Below, piece after piece: positions 18,497 through 27,563 of a stretch of 64,000 nt of DNA (the stretch's first letter is position 1; each line of letters starts with the position of its first letter). The notes beneath the pieces were generated by a model. It searched no databases. It was not told where the DNA came from and was given only the letters and a program-made list of their open reading frames with translations. Source of the DNA: Pseudoduganella guangdongensis (GTDB lineage Bacteria; Pseudomonadota; Gammaproteobacteria; Burkholderiales; Burkholderiaceae_D); the NCBI RefSeq assembly GCF_009857475.1, contig NZ_WWCJ01000015.1, positions 59,085-123,084 on the forward strand. Reading direction: 5' to 3'. The position numbers and the translations under genes were made by a program.

Positions 18497-19636
18497 ATGG
18501 CCATCAACCTGTTCATCCCCAATTTCCGCATCGACGAGTGCATGGACGCGATCCGCGAATGCCTGGAGAAAGGCTGGACCGGCCTCGGTTTCAAGACCCT
18601 GGAAATCGAGAAGGCCTGGAGCGACTACAGCGGCCTGCCGCACTCGCACTTCCTGAACTCGAACACCTCGGGCCTGCACCTGGCCCTGCACATGTTCAAG
18701 ACGGAAAAAGGCTGGGCCGACGGCGACGAGGTGATCTCCACCCCGCTCACCTTCGTCTCCACCAACCACACCATCCTGCAATCGGGCCTGACCCCGGTCT
18801 TTGCCGACGTTGACGATTCCCTGTGCATCGACCCGGACGACCTGCTGTCCAAGATCACCCCGCGCACGCGCGCCGTGGTGTACGTCGGCCTGGGCGGGAA
18901 TAGCGGCCGCTACCAGGAAGTGCTGCGCATCTGCCGCGAACGCGGCATGGTGCTGGTACTGGATGCGGCCCACATGGCCGGCACCCGCGTCAACGGCCGC
19001 CATGTCGGCTGGGATGCCGACTGCACCGTGTTCAGCTTCCAGGCGGTGAAGAACCTGCCGACCGCCGATTCCGGCATGATCTGCTTCCCGGACGCCGGGC
19101 GCGATGAGCGCGCGCGCAAGCTGACCTGGCTCGGCATCAACAAGGACACCTACAGCCGCAGCATGAACCAGGGCGCCTACAAGTGGATGTACGAGGTGGA
19201 GGAGCTGGGCTTCAAATACCACGGCAATTCGATCATGGCCGCGCTGGCCCTGGTGTCGCTCAAGTACCTGGACCGCGACAACGCCTATCGCCGCCAGCTG
19301 GCGACCTGGTATGAGCTGCACCTGAAAGGCGACCCGGCCATTGGCCTGATCCCGATGGCGCCCGGCTGCGAATCGTCGCGCCACCTGTTCCAGGTGCGCG
19401 TGGCCCAGCGCGACCAGGTGCTGATGGCGCTCAACGAGTTCGAGATCTTCCCCGGCGTGCACTACCGCGACAACACCGCCTACCGCGTTTACCGCCATGC
19501 GGCCGGCCAGTGCCCGAACGCCGAACGCGCCAGCGACGAAGTGCTGTCGCTGCCGATGCATATGGGCGTGACCGAGCAGGATGTGCGCTTCATCGCCGAG
19601 AAACTGAAAGAAATCGTGCACCGCAGCCGCGGCTAA
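18497..19636 (+). CDS. DegT/DnrJ/EryC1/StrS aminotransferase (second)
   Basis: A 379-residue PLP-fold protein with the subgroup's HFLNSNTSGLHLAL start, the DAAH cofactor-binding Asp (LVLDAAHMAG) and the Schiff-base Lys in FSFQAVKNLPTADSGM. It is clearly different from the aminotransferase at 15644–16750, so the operon encodes two amination steps or one amination and one related PLP reaction. Its keto-sugar substrate is unknown. The Lys is retained, unlike the His-containing RfbH homologue downstream, so a normal transaminase chemistry is expected. Confidence 0.82.
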   Translation: MAINLFIPNFRIDECMDAIRECLEKGWTGLGFKTLEIEKAWSDYSGLPHSHFLNSNTSGLHLALHMFKTEKGWADGDEVISTPLTFVSTNHTILQSGLTPVFADVDDSLCIDPDDLLSKITPRTRAVVYVGLGGNSGRYQEVLRICRERGMVLVLDAAHMAGTRVNGRHVGWDADCTVFSFQAVKNLPTADSGMICFPDAGRDERARKLTWLGINKDTYSRSMNQGAYKWMYEVEELGFKYHGNSIMAALALVSLKYLDRDNAYRRQLATWYELHLKGDPAIGLIPMAPGCESSRHLFQVRVAQRDQVLMALNEFEIFPGVHYRDNTAYRVYRHAAGQCPNAERASDEVLSLPMHMGVTEQDVRFIAEKLKEIVHRSRG

Positions 19637-19648
19637 GCCAACCCGCCC

Positions 19649-20500
19649 ATGACCAACGCCTTTTCCCTGCTTTGCACCAGCCACGGCATCGCCCTGCTGG
19701 ACGCGGTGACCGACTGGCGCAGCCTGTGGCAGTCGCCTTCGGTCGACCTGCCGGAGCATGGCGCCAACGCGCAAGGCTGGTTCAACGGCGCCATGCCGAA
19801 CGATTTCACGGCCGGCGTGACCCTGGCCGGCACCGGTTTTGAACGCTGCGACACCTGGCTGGCGCCGGGCCATGTGCAGGTGCAGCTGGGCGCCCCGCTG
19901 GCCGAAATCGAACACGGCGCGCCCGGCGGCCCGGTGCTGCGCATGCACCCGGTGCTGATCGCCAAGCTGCAGCAATGGCACGACAATGAACTGATCATCT
20001 CCGGCATGGGCGGCAACGAGTATCTGACCCACCTGTTCCGCACCGCGCCCGACTACGACCTGGTGCTGGACGGCTTCCCGGTCACGCCGGGCGTGCCGAT
20101 CCTGCCGCTGGAAGTGGCGCACGGCATGATGGAACGCTGGGTGGCGCCGCTGGTCACCACCCTGACCGCGCTGCGCGTCATGAGCACCAGGCGCGTGGTG
20201 CATATGCTGCCGCCGCCGCCGCTGGAGGACATTGCCAGCATGCCGTACACCGAAGGCTTTGGCGCCGCCATCCAGAAGTACGGCTTTGTCGCCGACAGCC
20301 TGCGCCTGAAGTGGTACCGCCTGTACTGCGACATGATCATTGCGCGCACCCGCGCCATGAACATCGACGTCATCACGCCGCCGCGCGGCGCCATGACGGC
20401 GGAGGGCTTCCTGCGCAAGGATCATGCGGAAGGGCTCACGCATGGCAACAAGGCGTACGGCGTCCTGCTGGCCCGGAAAATCTTCCAGAACGAGGAGTAA
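19649..20500 (+). CDS. Protein of unknown function, partner of the GSCFA gene
   Basis: I do not recognise this 283-residue protein. It has no signal peptide or membrane segment. It contains IISGMGGNEYL in the middle and ends with KDHAEGLTHGNKAYG, which loosely recalls the Asn block and the Asp-x-x-His block of SGNH hydrolases, but no N-terminal GDS block is visible. It is separated from the following GSCFA-domain gene by only 4 bases, so the two products may act together in decorating the glycan. The call of an SGNH-like fold is speculative. Confidence 0.55.
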   Translation: MTNAFSLLCTSHGIALLDAVTDWRSLWQSPSVDLPEHGANAQGWFNGAMPNDFTAGVTLAGTGFERCDTWLAPGHVQVQLGAPLAEIEHGAPGGPVLRMHPVLIAKLQQWHDNELIISGMGGNEYLTHLFRTAPDYDLVLDGFPVTPGVPILPLEVAHGMMERWVAPLVTTLTALRVMSTRRVVHMLPPPPLEDIASMPYTEGFGAAIQKYGFVADSLRLKWYRLYCDMIIARTRAMNIDVITPPRGAMTAEGFLRKDHAEGLTHGNKAYGVLLARKIFQNEE

Positions 20501-20504
20501 GGCC

Positions 20505-21584
20505 ATGTCCGGCGTCCCCTACCAAACCTTCCCGCCAGCGCAATTCTGGAAAAACGCCGCCAGCGCCAGCGAACTGGCCCTGGTCGACTTCGACTTCGGC
20601 AAGAAGTTCAGCTTCAAGGCCAGCGACGGCTTCGGCACCGCCGGCTCCTGCTTCGCCCAGCACTTTGGCCGCAAGCTGATCGAGCGCGGCGGCCGCGTGC
20701 TGTTTGCCGAAACGCGCCACCCGCTGCTGCCGGAAACCTATGGCCATGGCTATGAAGTGTTTTCTGCGCGCTACGGCAATATCTACACCACGCGCCAGCT
20801 GCTGGAATTGCTGCAGCAGGCGGCCGGCCTGCGCGCGCCGATTTTCGAGTTCGGCAAGCGCCACGACGGCCGCATCCTCGACATGCTGCGCCCGCGCGCC
20901 GTGCCGGCCGGGTTTGCCAACGTGGCCGAAGCCGAAGCCGACCGCCGCTACCACCTGCTGGCGGTACAGCACCTGCTGCGCTCACTCGACGTCTTCGTGT
21001 TCACCCTGGGCCTGACCGAAAGCTGGGAAAACTCAGCCTACGGCTATTGCTACCCGATCGTGCCGGGCGCCGAAGCGGGCGAGTTTGACGGCAACCGCCA
21101 TAAATTCGTGAACTACAGCGTGGCCCAGGTCACGGCCGACCTGGACGCCATTTGCGGCATCGTGCGCGCGCTCAACCCGCACGCCAAGGTCATGTTCACG
21201 GTGTCGCCGGTCAGCCTGGTCGCAACGGCTGAGCCGCGCAGCGTTGTGGTATCGACCGTCGCCTCCAAGAGCATTTTGCGCGCCGCAGTTGACGAAGTCG
21301 TGAGGAGGTTCGATTATGTCGATTACTTCCCTTCCTACGAAATCATCACCAGCCCGCTCACGCGCGGCCGCTTCTGGGAACGCAACGGCCGCGATGTCAC
21401 GGCGGAAGGCGTGCAGACGGTGATGCAGGTATTTTTCCGTTCGCGCTTCGAGCAGGGCGGCGTGGCGGAACCAGTGGCGGCAGCGGAAGTGAAGGCGCAG
21501 GATGCCGAAAATGAAATCCTGGCGCTGCTGGAAGCGGACTGCGACGAAGTGATTCTTGACAGGTTTAACGCCAACCGCAGCTAA
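20505..21584 (+). CDS. GSCFA-domain protein
   Basis: The name-giving motif is present as GTAGSCFAQHFGR near residue 46, and the domain continues through FVFTLGLTESWENSAYG and the block MFTVSPVSL, ending with DYFPSYEIITSP. GSCFA proteins are distant SGNH-hydrolase relatives common in polysaccharide loci and may add or remove acyl groups on sugars. The start at MSGVPYQ was preferred to an in-frame upstream ATG that overlaps the previous gene by 80 bases. Length 359 residues; no signal peptide, so a cytoplasmic role is likely. Confidence 0.8.
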   Translation: MSGVPYQTFPPAQFWKNAASASELALVDFDFGKKFSFKASDGFGTAGSCFAQHFGRKLIERGGRVLFAETRHPLLPETYGHGYEVFSARYGNIYTTRQLLELLQQAAGLRAPIFEFGKRHDGRILDMLRPRAVPAGFANVAEAEADRRYHLLAVQHLLRSLDVFVFTLGLTESWENSAYGYCYPIVPGAEAGEFDGNRHKFVNYSVAQVTADLDAICGIVRALNPHAKVMFTVSPVSLVATAEPRSVVVSTVASKSILRAAVDEVVRRFDYVDYFPSYEIITSPLTRGRFWERNGRDVTAEGVQTVMQVFFRSRFEQGGVAEPVAAAEVKAQDAENEILALLEADCDEVILDRFNANRS

Positions 21585-21605
21585 ATTTTTGCAAAGGTCA
21601 GACAA

Positions 21606-22379
21606 TTGAAAGCTGTGATTCTAGCCGGCGGCCTGGGTACCCGGCTCAGTGAGGAAACCTCGGTCAAGCCGAAACCGATGGTGGAGATCGGCGGCAAGCC
21701 GATCCTGTGGCACATCATGAAGTCCTACTCCACGCACGGCATCAACGAATTCGTGATCTGCTGCGGCTACAAGGGCTACATCATCAAGGAATTCTTCGCC
21801 AACTACTTCCTGCACACCTCGGACGTCACCTTCGACATGCAGTACAACACCATGCAGGTGCACGAGCGCCATGCCGAACCCTGGAAGGTGACCCTGGTCG
21901 ATACCGGCGACGCCACCATGACCGGCGGCCGCCTGAAGCGCGTGCGCAAGTATGTCGACGGCGATGAGGCGTTCTGCTTCACCTACGGCGACGGCGTGGC
22001 CGACATCGACATCGCCGCCACCGTGCAATTCCACCGCCAGCACGGCCTGCTGGGCACCATGACCGCCGTGCAGCCGCCGGGCCGCTTCGGCGCGGTGGAC
22101 CTGGATGGCGACCGCATCACCGCCTTCCGCGAAAAGCCGGTCGGCGACGGCAGCTGGATCAATGGCGGCTACTTCGTGCTGTCGCCCAAAGTGATCGACC
22201 ATATCAAGGACGACGCCACCATCTGGGAACGCGAGCCGATGGAAACCCTGGCGCGTGACGGCCAGTTCGCGGCCTACCGCCACGGCGGCTTCTGGCAGCC
22301 GATGGACACCCTGCGCGACCGGCAGCACCTGGAAGAGCTGTGGCAAGGCGGCCAGGCGCCGTGGAAAAAATGGCCATGA
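21606..22379 (+). CDS. rfbF: Glucose-1-phosphate cytidylyltransferase
   Basis: The enzyme joins CTP and glucose-1-phosphate to CDP-glucose, the first step to CDP-3,6-dideoxyhexoses. The 257-residue product starts with the nucleotidyltransferase motif LAGGLGTRLSEET, then KPKPMVEIGGKPILWHIMK and the family blocks FCFTYGDGVADID and NGGYFVLSPKV. The start is a TTG codon behind AAAGG; no ATG fits the conserved N-terminus. The stop overlaps the start of rfbG (ATGA). Confidence 0.95.
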   Translation: MKAVILAGGLGTRLSEETSVKPKPMVEIGGKPILWHIMKSYSTHGINEFVICCGYKGYIIKEFFANYFLHTSDVTFDMQYNTMQVHERHAEPWKVTLVDTGDATMTGGRLKRVRKYVDGDEAFCFTYGDGVADIDIAATVQFHRQHGLLGTMTAVQPPGRFGAVDLDGDRITAFREKPVGDGSWINGGYFVLSPKVIDHIKDDATIWEREPMETLARDGQFAAYRHGGFWQPMDTLRDRQHLEELWQGGQAPWKKWP

Positions 22380-23467
22380 GCGAGGCAGCCAACCCGGCGT
22401 TCTGGCATGGCAAGCGCGTCTTCCTCACCGGCCACACCGGCTTCAAAGGCAGTTGGCTCAGCCTGTGGCTGCAAAGCATGGGCGCCCGGGTCAGCGGCTT
22501 CGCCCTGGCCCCGTCCAGCGCGCCCAGCCTGTTCGAGGCGGCGCGCGTGGCGGACGGCATGCACTCCACCATCGGCGACATCCGCGACGCGCAGGCGCTG
22601 CGCGCTGCGCTGCAGGCGGCGCAGCCGGAGATCGTGATCCATATGGCGGCCCAGGCCCTGGTGCGCTACTCCTACGAGCATCCGGTGGAAACCTATTCCA
22701 CCAACGTCATGGGCCTGGTCAACCTGTTCGAGGCGGTGCGCGCCACGCCCGGCATCAAGGCCGTGCTGAATGTCACCAGCGACAAATGCTACGACAACAA
22801 GGAATGGCCCTGGGGCTACCGCGAGAACGAAGCGCTGGGCGGCTATGACCCGTACAGCAACAGCAAGGCCTGCGCCGAACTGGTGACCAGCGCCTACCGC
22901 AATTCCTTCTTCAATCCGGCACAGTATGCGGTGCATGGCGTGGCGCTCGGCTCCGGCCGCGCCGGCAATGTGATCGGCGGCGGCGACTGGGCCGGCGACC
23001 GCCTGGTGCCGGACATGGTGCGCGCCATCGCCGCCGGCCAGCCGGTGCGTATCCGCAGCCCGCATGCGATCCGCCCCTGGCAGCACGTGCTGGAACCGCT
23101 GTCGGGCTACCTGGCCCTGGCCGAGCGGCTCTACACCGACGGCGCGGCCTGCGCCGAAGGCTTCAACTTCGGCCCGCACGACAGCGACGCGCGCCCGGTG
23201 CAATGGATCATCGAACGCCTGTGCCGCCAATGGGGCGACGGCGCCGCCTGGGAGCTGGATGGCGCACCGCAGCCGCACGAAGCGACTTACCTGAAACTGG
23301 ACTGCTCCAAGGCGCGCGCGCGCCTGGACTGGCAGCCGCGCTGGCAACTGCAGCGCACCCTGGACGAAATCGTCGCATGGCATAAGGCCCATGCGCGCGG
23401 CGACGATATGCGCGGCGTCACGCTGGCACAAATCGCCTCTTACCAACATACCGAGATTGCACCATGA
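22376..23467 (+). CDS. rfbG: CDP-glucose 4,6-dehydratase
   Basis: It converts CDP-glucose to CDP-4-keto-6-deoxyglucose with a bound NAD. The SDR-fold product has the glycine motif TGHTGFKGSWLS near the N-terminus, VTSDKCYDN, and the Tyr-x3-Lys pair in YDPYSNSKACAEL. The ATG at 22376 overlapping the rfbF stop was chosen; an ATG six bases earlier is also possible. It overlaps rfbH by four bases at its end, so translational coupling is likely through rfbF–rfbG–rfbH. Confidence 0.95.
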   Translation: MSEAANPAFWHGKRVFLTGHTGFKGSWLSLWLQSMGARVSGFALAPSSAPSLFEAARVADGMHSTIGDIRDAQALRAALQAAQPEIVIHMAAQALVRYSYEHPVETYSTNVMGLVNLFEAVRATPGIKAVLNVTSDKCYDNKEWPWGYRENEALGGYDPYSNSKACAELVTSAYRNSFFNPAQYAVHGVALGSGRAGNVIGGGDWAGDRLVPDMVRAIAAGQPVRIRSPHAIRPWQHVLEPLSGYLALAERLYTDGAACAEGFNFGPHDSDARPVQWIIERLCRQWGDGAAWELDGAPQPHEATYLKLDCSKARARLDWQPRWQLQRTLDEIVAWHKAHARGDDMRGVTLAQIASYQHTEIAP

Positions 23468-24780
23468 AGACACAAGAACAATTGCGCGAAGAGATCATCC
23501 AGCTGGTGGCCGAATACGCCGCCGCCGCGCAGCCACCGGCGTTCCAGCCAGGCAGCACCGTGATCCCGCCGGCCGGCAAGGTGGTCGGCGCGCCGGAGAT
23601 GCAATTGATGGTGCACGCCTCGCTCGACGCCTGGCTGACCACCGGCCGCTTCAACGACCAGTTCGAGCAGAAGCTGGCCAAGTTCATCGGCGTCAAGCAC
23701 CTGATCACCGTCAACTCCGGCTCCTCCGCCAACCTGGTCGCCTTCAACACCCTGACCTCGCCCAAGCTGGGCGAGCGCGCCATCCAGCCGGGCGATGAAG
23801 TGATCGGCGTGGCGGCCGGCTTCCCGACCACCGTCAACCCGATCCTGCAATTCGGCGCGGTGCCGGTGTTCGTCGACGTCGAACTGGGCACCTACAATAT
23901 CGACGTGACCAAGCTGGAAGCGGCGATCGGCCCGAAAACCAAGGCCATCATGCTGGCCCACACCCTGGGCAACCCGTTCAACCTGGAAGTGATCACCGCC
24001 CTGTGCAAGAAGTACAAGCTGTGGCTGGTGGAAGACTGCTGCGACGCGCTGGGCTCCACCTACAAGGGCCAGATGGTCGGCACCTTCGGCGACATCGGCA
24101 CCATGTCCTTCTACCCGGCGCACCATATCACCATGGGCGAAGGCGGCGCGGTGTTCACCAACAACTACGAGCTGAAGATGATCGCCGAGTCCTTCCGCGA
24201 CTGGGGCCGCGACTGCTACTGCGCGCCGGGCAAGGACAATACCTGCGGCAAGCGCTTCTGCCAGAAGCTGGGCACCCTGCCGGAAGGCTATGACCACAAG
24301 TACACCTACAGCCACCTGGGCTACAACCTGAAGATCACCGATATGCAGGCGGCCTGCGGCCTGGCCCAGATCGACCGCGCGCCGGGCTTCATCCAGGCGC
24401 GCAAGGACAACTTCGCCTACCTGACCGAGCGCCTGCAATCCTGCGCCGAATTCCTGATCCTGCCGCAGGCGACGGAAAGCTCCGACCCGTCCTGGTTCGG
24501 CTTCCCGGTCACCCTGAAGCCGGAAGCCAACGCCAGCCGCGTCGACCTGCTGACCTACCTGGACCAGCACAAGATCGGCACCCGCCTGCTGTTCGCCGGC
24601 AACCTGACGCGCCAGCCGTATATGATCGACCGCACCTACCGCGTTTCGGGCGAGCTGACCAACACCGACCGTGTCATGAACGACACCTTCTGGATCGGCG
24701 TCTACCCCGGCCTGTCGCGCGAAATGCTGGACTTCGCCGCCACCAAGCTGGAACAATTCTTCGGCGTCAGCTTCGACTAA
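23464..24780 (+). CDS. rfbH: CDP-4-keto-6-deoxyglucose 3-dehydrase (E1)
   Basis: E1 removes the 3-hydroxyl of CDP-4-keto-6-deoxyglucose using PMP and a [2Fe-2S] cluster. The 438-residue product has an aminotransferase fold in which the usual PLP Lys is replaced by His (SFYPAHHITMGEGG, His at residue 220), the hallmark of E1. Cys residues in RDCYCAPG, NTCGKRFC supply the cluster ligands. It needs an E3 reductase (RfbI/AscD) to finish the reaction; none is encoded in the window. Confidence 0.95.
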   Translation: MKTQEQLREEIIQLVAEYAAAAQPPAFQPGSTVIPPAGKVVGAPEMQLMVHASLDAWLTTGRFNDQFEQKLAKFIGVKHLITVNSGSSANLVAFNTLTSPKLGERAIQPGDEVIGVAAGFPTTVNPILQFGAVPVFVDVELGTYNIDVTKLEAAIGPKTKAIMLAHTLGNPFNLEVITALCKKYKLWLVEDCCDALGSTYKGQMVGTFGDIGTMSFYPAHHITMGEGGAVFTNNYELKMIAESFRDWGRDCYCAPGKDNTCGKRFCQKLGTLPEGYDHKYTYSHLGYNLKITDMQAACGLAQIDRAPGFIQARKDNFAYLTERLQSCAEFLILPQATESSDPSWFGFPVTLKPEANASRVDLLTYLDQHKIGTRLLFAGNLTRQPYMIDRTYRVSGELTNTDRVMNDTFWIGVYPGLSREMLDFAATKLEQFFGVSFD

Positions 24781-24786
24781 AGCCGT

Positions 24787-25323
24787 ATGCAGCAAGCCCA
24801 TCCATTCGCCGCGGCCCGCACGGCAGCAATCTCCAACACGCTGCCGCCCAATGCGCGCCTGCTGGTGCAAGTGGGCGCCGGCGACGGCGCCCTGGCGCGC
24901 CATTACCACCGCAGCTATCCGACCACCTCGCTGGTGGTGGTGGAAGCCGACGCGGCGGCCGCCCAGCGCGCCACCAGCTTCGCCGAGCGTGTGGTGCAGG
25001 TGCAGCTGGAAAGCGCCGGCAGCGCCTTTTACCGCCACCTGCAATGGGCCGACGCCTGGCTGTTCGACGGCACGCTGGAACGCCTGGCCGAACCGGCCAG
25101 GGTGCTGGCCGGCATCCGCACGGTGCTGAACTACGATGCCTGCGTGCTGGCCTGCGTCAGCAATCCGGCAGCGGCCGAGGCAGAAGCGCCCCACCCGCTG
25201 GACCTGGCGGCGCTGCAAAACCTGTTTACCGAAGCGGGCTTCCGCCTGCCCTCCACCATCGCCATCAGCCCTGGCGGCACGGACACGCCTTCCCACTTCC
25301 TGATCAAGGCCATGCCGGCATGA
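24787..25323 (+). CDS. Small SAM methyltransferase-like protein
   Basis: A 178-residue protein with a Rossmann-type start LLVQVGAGDGALARHY and an acidic residue at the end of strand 2 (LVVVEADA), followed by DAWLFDGTLERLAEPARVL. The same domain is fused to the GT41 enzyme (11811–14330) and to the GT2 enzyme (28658–29965). It may methylate a sugar or may be a non-catalytic module that works with the glycosyltransferases. It overlaps the next gene's start by four bases. Confidence 0.65.
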   Translation: MQQAHPFAAARTAAISNTLPPNARLLVQVGAGDGALARHYHRSYPTTSLVVVEADAAAAQRATSFAERVVQVQLESAGSAFYRHLQWADAWLFDGTLERLAEPARVLAGIRTVLNYDACVLACVSNPAAAEAEAPHPLDLAALQNLFTEAGFRLPSTIAISPGGTDTPSHFLIKAMPA

Positions 25324-26084
25324 CGAAACCGCTTTACTACTGCATCGCCCACGCGCCGTTCGACTGGCAGATGCCCGACTTCATCACCATGCTGGGCTCG
25401 GGCGACTACGTGCCGGAAACGGGCCTGGCCATGAGCAAGCTGCTGTCGCCGGAAGACGCGCTGCGCAACCGCTACCTGGGCGAATACCTGGCGCTGTTCC
25501 AGCTCCGCCGCATGCTGTTGGAAAGCAAGGCGGAAGGCTTTGTCGGCGTCTGCCACTACCGCCGCTTCGCCCTGACCCACCCGATCGGCCACCGCCGCCA
25601 GTTCAACCACTGGGCCCACCCAAGCGACTTCGCGCGCGTCAAGCCCGAGCACTTCCTGGGCGACGGCAAGACCCCGATCGTGCCGATCGCCACCGCCTTC
25701 GCCGGCAGCGTGCTGCAGCAGTACAACGCGGTGGCCGTGACGCGCGACATCCTGCTGTTCTTCGGCGACGCCATCGACTGCGGCGTGATCACCGACCAGG
25801 AGGCGGCCGATTTCCTGAGCGGCAATGTGTTCATCCCCTGCCCGACCGTGGCCTATATGCCGGTCGAATGGTTCGTCGGCATCACGCACGACCTGGAACT
25901 GGTGATGTCGCGCCACTACCGCCACCACTACATCGACCGCGAAGGCTACCTGTCGCGCAGCATGGCCTTTAGCTGCGAGCGCCTGCAGGCGCTGCTGCTG
26001 GCCAAGCGCATTGCGGCCTGGGGCCAGGACAAAGTGATCTCCACCGCCACCGTGGTGCTGGACCCTCGCTATCCCCCCACCTGA
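25320..26084 (+). CDS. DUF4422-type glycosyltransferase
   Basis: A 254-residue protein with the DUF4422 hallmark FVGVCHYRRFAL near residue 80 and a late NVFIPCPTVAYMPVEWF segment. DUF4422 proteins occur in capsule and LPS loci and are regarded as glycosyltransferases. The ATG overlapping the preceding stop was preferred to a long upstream frame with no similarity. It sits between rfbH and the epimerase and may transfer the dideoxyhexose made here, which is inference from position. Confidence 0.72.
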   Translation: MTKPLYYCIAHAPFDWQMPDFITMLGSGDYVPETGLAMSKLLSPEDALRNRYLGEYLALFQLRRMLLESKAEGFVGVCHYRRFALTHPIGHRRQFNHWAHPSDFARVKPEHFLGDGKTPIVPIATAFAGSVLQQYNAVAVTRDILLFFGDAIDCGVITDQEAADFLSGNVFIPCPTVAYMPVEWFVGITHDLELVMSRHYRHHYIDREGYLSRSMAFSCERLQALLLAKRIAAWGQDKVISTATVVLDPRYPPT

Positions 26085-26094
26085 AAGAGCGTCC

Positions 26095-26658
26095 ATGCGC
26101 ATCGAACCGACCGCTATTCCCGGCTGCTTCCAACTGGTGCCGGATATCCGCGCCGACGAGCGGGGCAGCTTCGTCAAGACCTTCCGCGAAGACCTGTTCC
26201 GCGAACACGGCATGGCGACCACCTTTGCCGAGGAATACTATTCACTCTCCAGACGCAATGTGGTGCGCGGCCTGCACTTCCAGCTGCCGCCGCACGAACA
26301 CGCCAAGTTGGTGTATTGCGTGCAGGGCGCCGTGCTGGATGCGGCGCTCGACCTGCGCCGTGGCTCGCCGACCTACGGCCAGCACCTGACCTTCGAGCTG
26401 AGCGCCGAGAACGGCCATATGCTCTACCTGCCGGCCGGCCTGGCGCACGGCTTTTGCACCCTGGGCGAGCAGGCGCTGATGATGTACAAGGTGACCAGCG
26501 CCTACGCGCCGCAGCATGACAGCGGCGTGCGCTGGGATTCGGCCGGCATCGCCTGGCCGGACGAGGTACGGCGCGCACCGCTGCTGTCGGCGCGCGACCA
26601 GGGCTTCGCCACCTTGGCGGAATTCGATTCGCCCTTCGCCTACGAGGCCGGCGCATGA
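26095..26658 (+). CDS. Nucleotide-sugar 3,5-epimerase (RmlC/AscE family)
   Basis: A 187-residue RmlC-type cupin: PDIRADERGSFVKTF at the start, the active-site His in VVRGLHFQLPPHEHAKLVYCVQG, and LPAGLAHGFCTL with the catalytic Tyr region YKVTSAYAPQHD. Placed between RfbH and a 4-keto reductase and with no other Rml genes nearby, it more likely epimerises a CDP-4-keto sugar, as AscE does in ascarylose synthesis, than dTDP-4-keto-rhamnose. The end overlaps the next gene by four bases. Confidence 0.85.
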   Translation: MRIEPTAIPGCFQLVPDIRADERGSFVKTFREDLFREHGMATTFAEEYYSLSRRNVVRGLHFQLPPHEHAKLVYCVQGAVLDAALDLRRGSPTYGQHLTFELSAENGHMLYLPAGLAHGFCTLGEQALMMYKVTSAYAPQHDSGVRWDSAGIAWPDEVRRAPLLSARDQGFATLAEFDSPFAYEAGA

Positions 26659-27554
26659 GCGCGCGGCGCGCCCTGCTGACCGGCGCCAGCGGCTTTATCG
26701 GTTCGCGCCTGGCGCAGCGCCTGCTGGACGACGGCTGGGAAGTGCACCTGGTGCTGCGTCCCGATTCCGCCGGCGACGCCCTGCCCGCAGCGGGCCCACG
26801 CTTGCACCTGCACCGCCACGACGGCAGCACCACCCAGCTGGTGGAAATCATGCGCGCGGCGGCGCCGCAGGCGGTGTTCCACCTCGCCTCGCTGTTCCTG
26901 GCGCAGCACCAGGTGACGGACGTGGAGCGCCTGGTGCAGGCCAACCTGCTCTTCGGCACCCAGCTGGCGGAAGCCATGGCCCAATGCGGCGTGCGCCTGC
27001 TGGTGAACACCAGCACCGCCTGGGAGCACTACGAGGACGGCGACTACAACCCGGTCTGCCTGTACGCCGCCACCAAACACGCTTTCAGCGCCCTGCTGCG
27101 CTACTACGTGGAATGCCACGGCCTGCGGGTGGCCACGCTCAAGCTGTTCGACACCTACGGCCCGGGCGACACCCGCCCCAAAGCACTCAACCTGTTGAAG
27201 CGCATCGCCAACGAAGGCAGCAGCCTGGCCATGTCGCCCGGTGAGCAGCTGATCGACCTGGTCTACATCGACGATGTGCTGGACGCCTTCCTGCAGGCGT
27301 GGCAGTTGCTGGCGAACGGCGGCCAGGCGGCGGCGATGGCCGAATACGGCGTCTCCAGCGGGGCGCCGCTCGCGCTGCGCGCGCTGGCCGAGCTATACAG
27401 CCAGGCCAGCGGAAAACCGCTCAATATCGAATGGGGCGGACGCCCTTATCGCCCGCGCGAAGTGATGGTGCCGTGGACGCGCTACCAGACCGTGCCGGGC
27501 TGGCAGCCGAAAGTCACGCTGGCCGAGGGCCTGGCGCGCTTCCACCACGGTTAA
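26655..27554 (+). CDS. NAD-dependent 4-keto sugar reductase/epimerase (RfbJ/AscF-like)
   Basis: A 299-residue extended SDR with GASGFIGSRLAQRLL at the N-terminus and the catalytic Tyr-x3-Lys in YAATKHAFSALL near residue 139. It resembles RfbJ-type CDP-abequose synthases, which reduce the 4-keto group as the last step to a CDP-3,6-dideoxyhexose. With the 3,5-epimerase before it, an L-configured product such as CDP-ascarylose is the simplest prediction. It is the last gene of the rightward operon; the next gene converges after 9 bases. Confidence 0.82.
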   Translation: MSARRALLTGASGFIGSRLAQRLLDDGWEVHLVLRPDSAGDALPAAGPRLHLHRHDGSTTQLVEIMRAAAPQAVFHLASLFLAQHQVTDVERLVQANLLFGTQLAEAMAQCGVRLLVNTSTAWEHYEDGDYNPVCLYAATKHAFSALLRYYVECHGLRVATLKLFDTYGPGDTRPKALNLLKRIANEGSSLAMSPGEQLIDLVYIDDVLDAFLQAWQLLANGGQAAAMAEYGVSSGAPLALRALAELYSQASGKPLNIEWGGRPYRPREVMVPWTRYQTVPGWQPKVTLAEGLARFHHG

Positions 27555-27563
27555 ACGGCACCC

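Noticed and set aside
14297..20506. Long minus-strand frames opposite the sugar operon (804 and 995 codons)
   Set aside because: High GC at third positions keeps antisense frames open. The plus-strand genes have family motifs; these do not.
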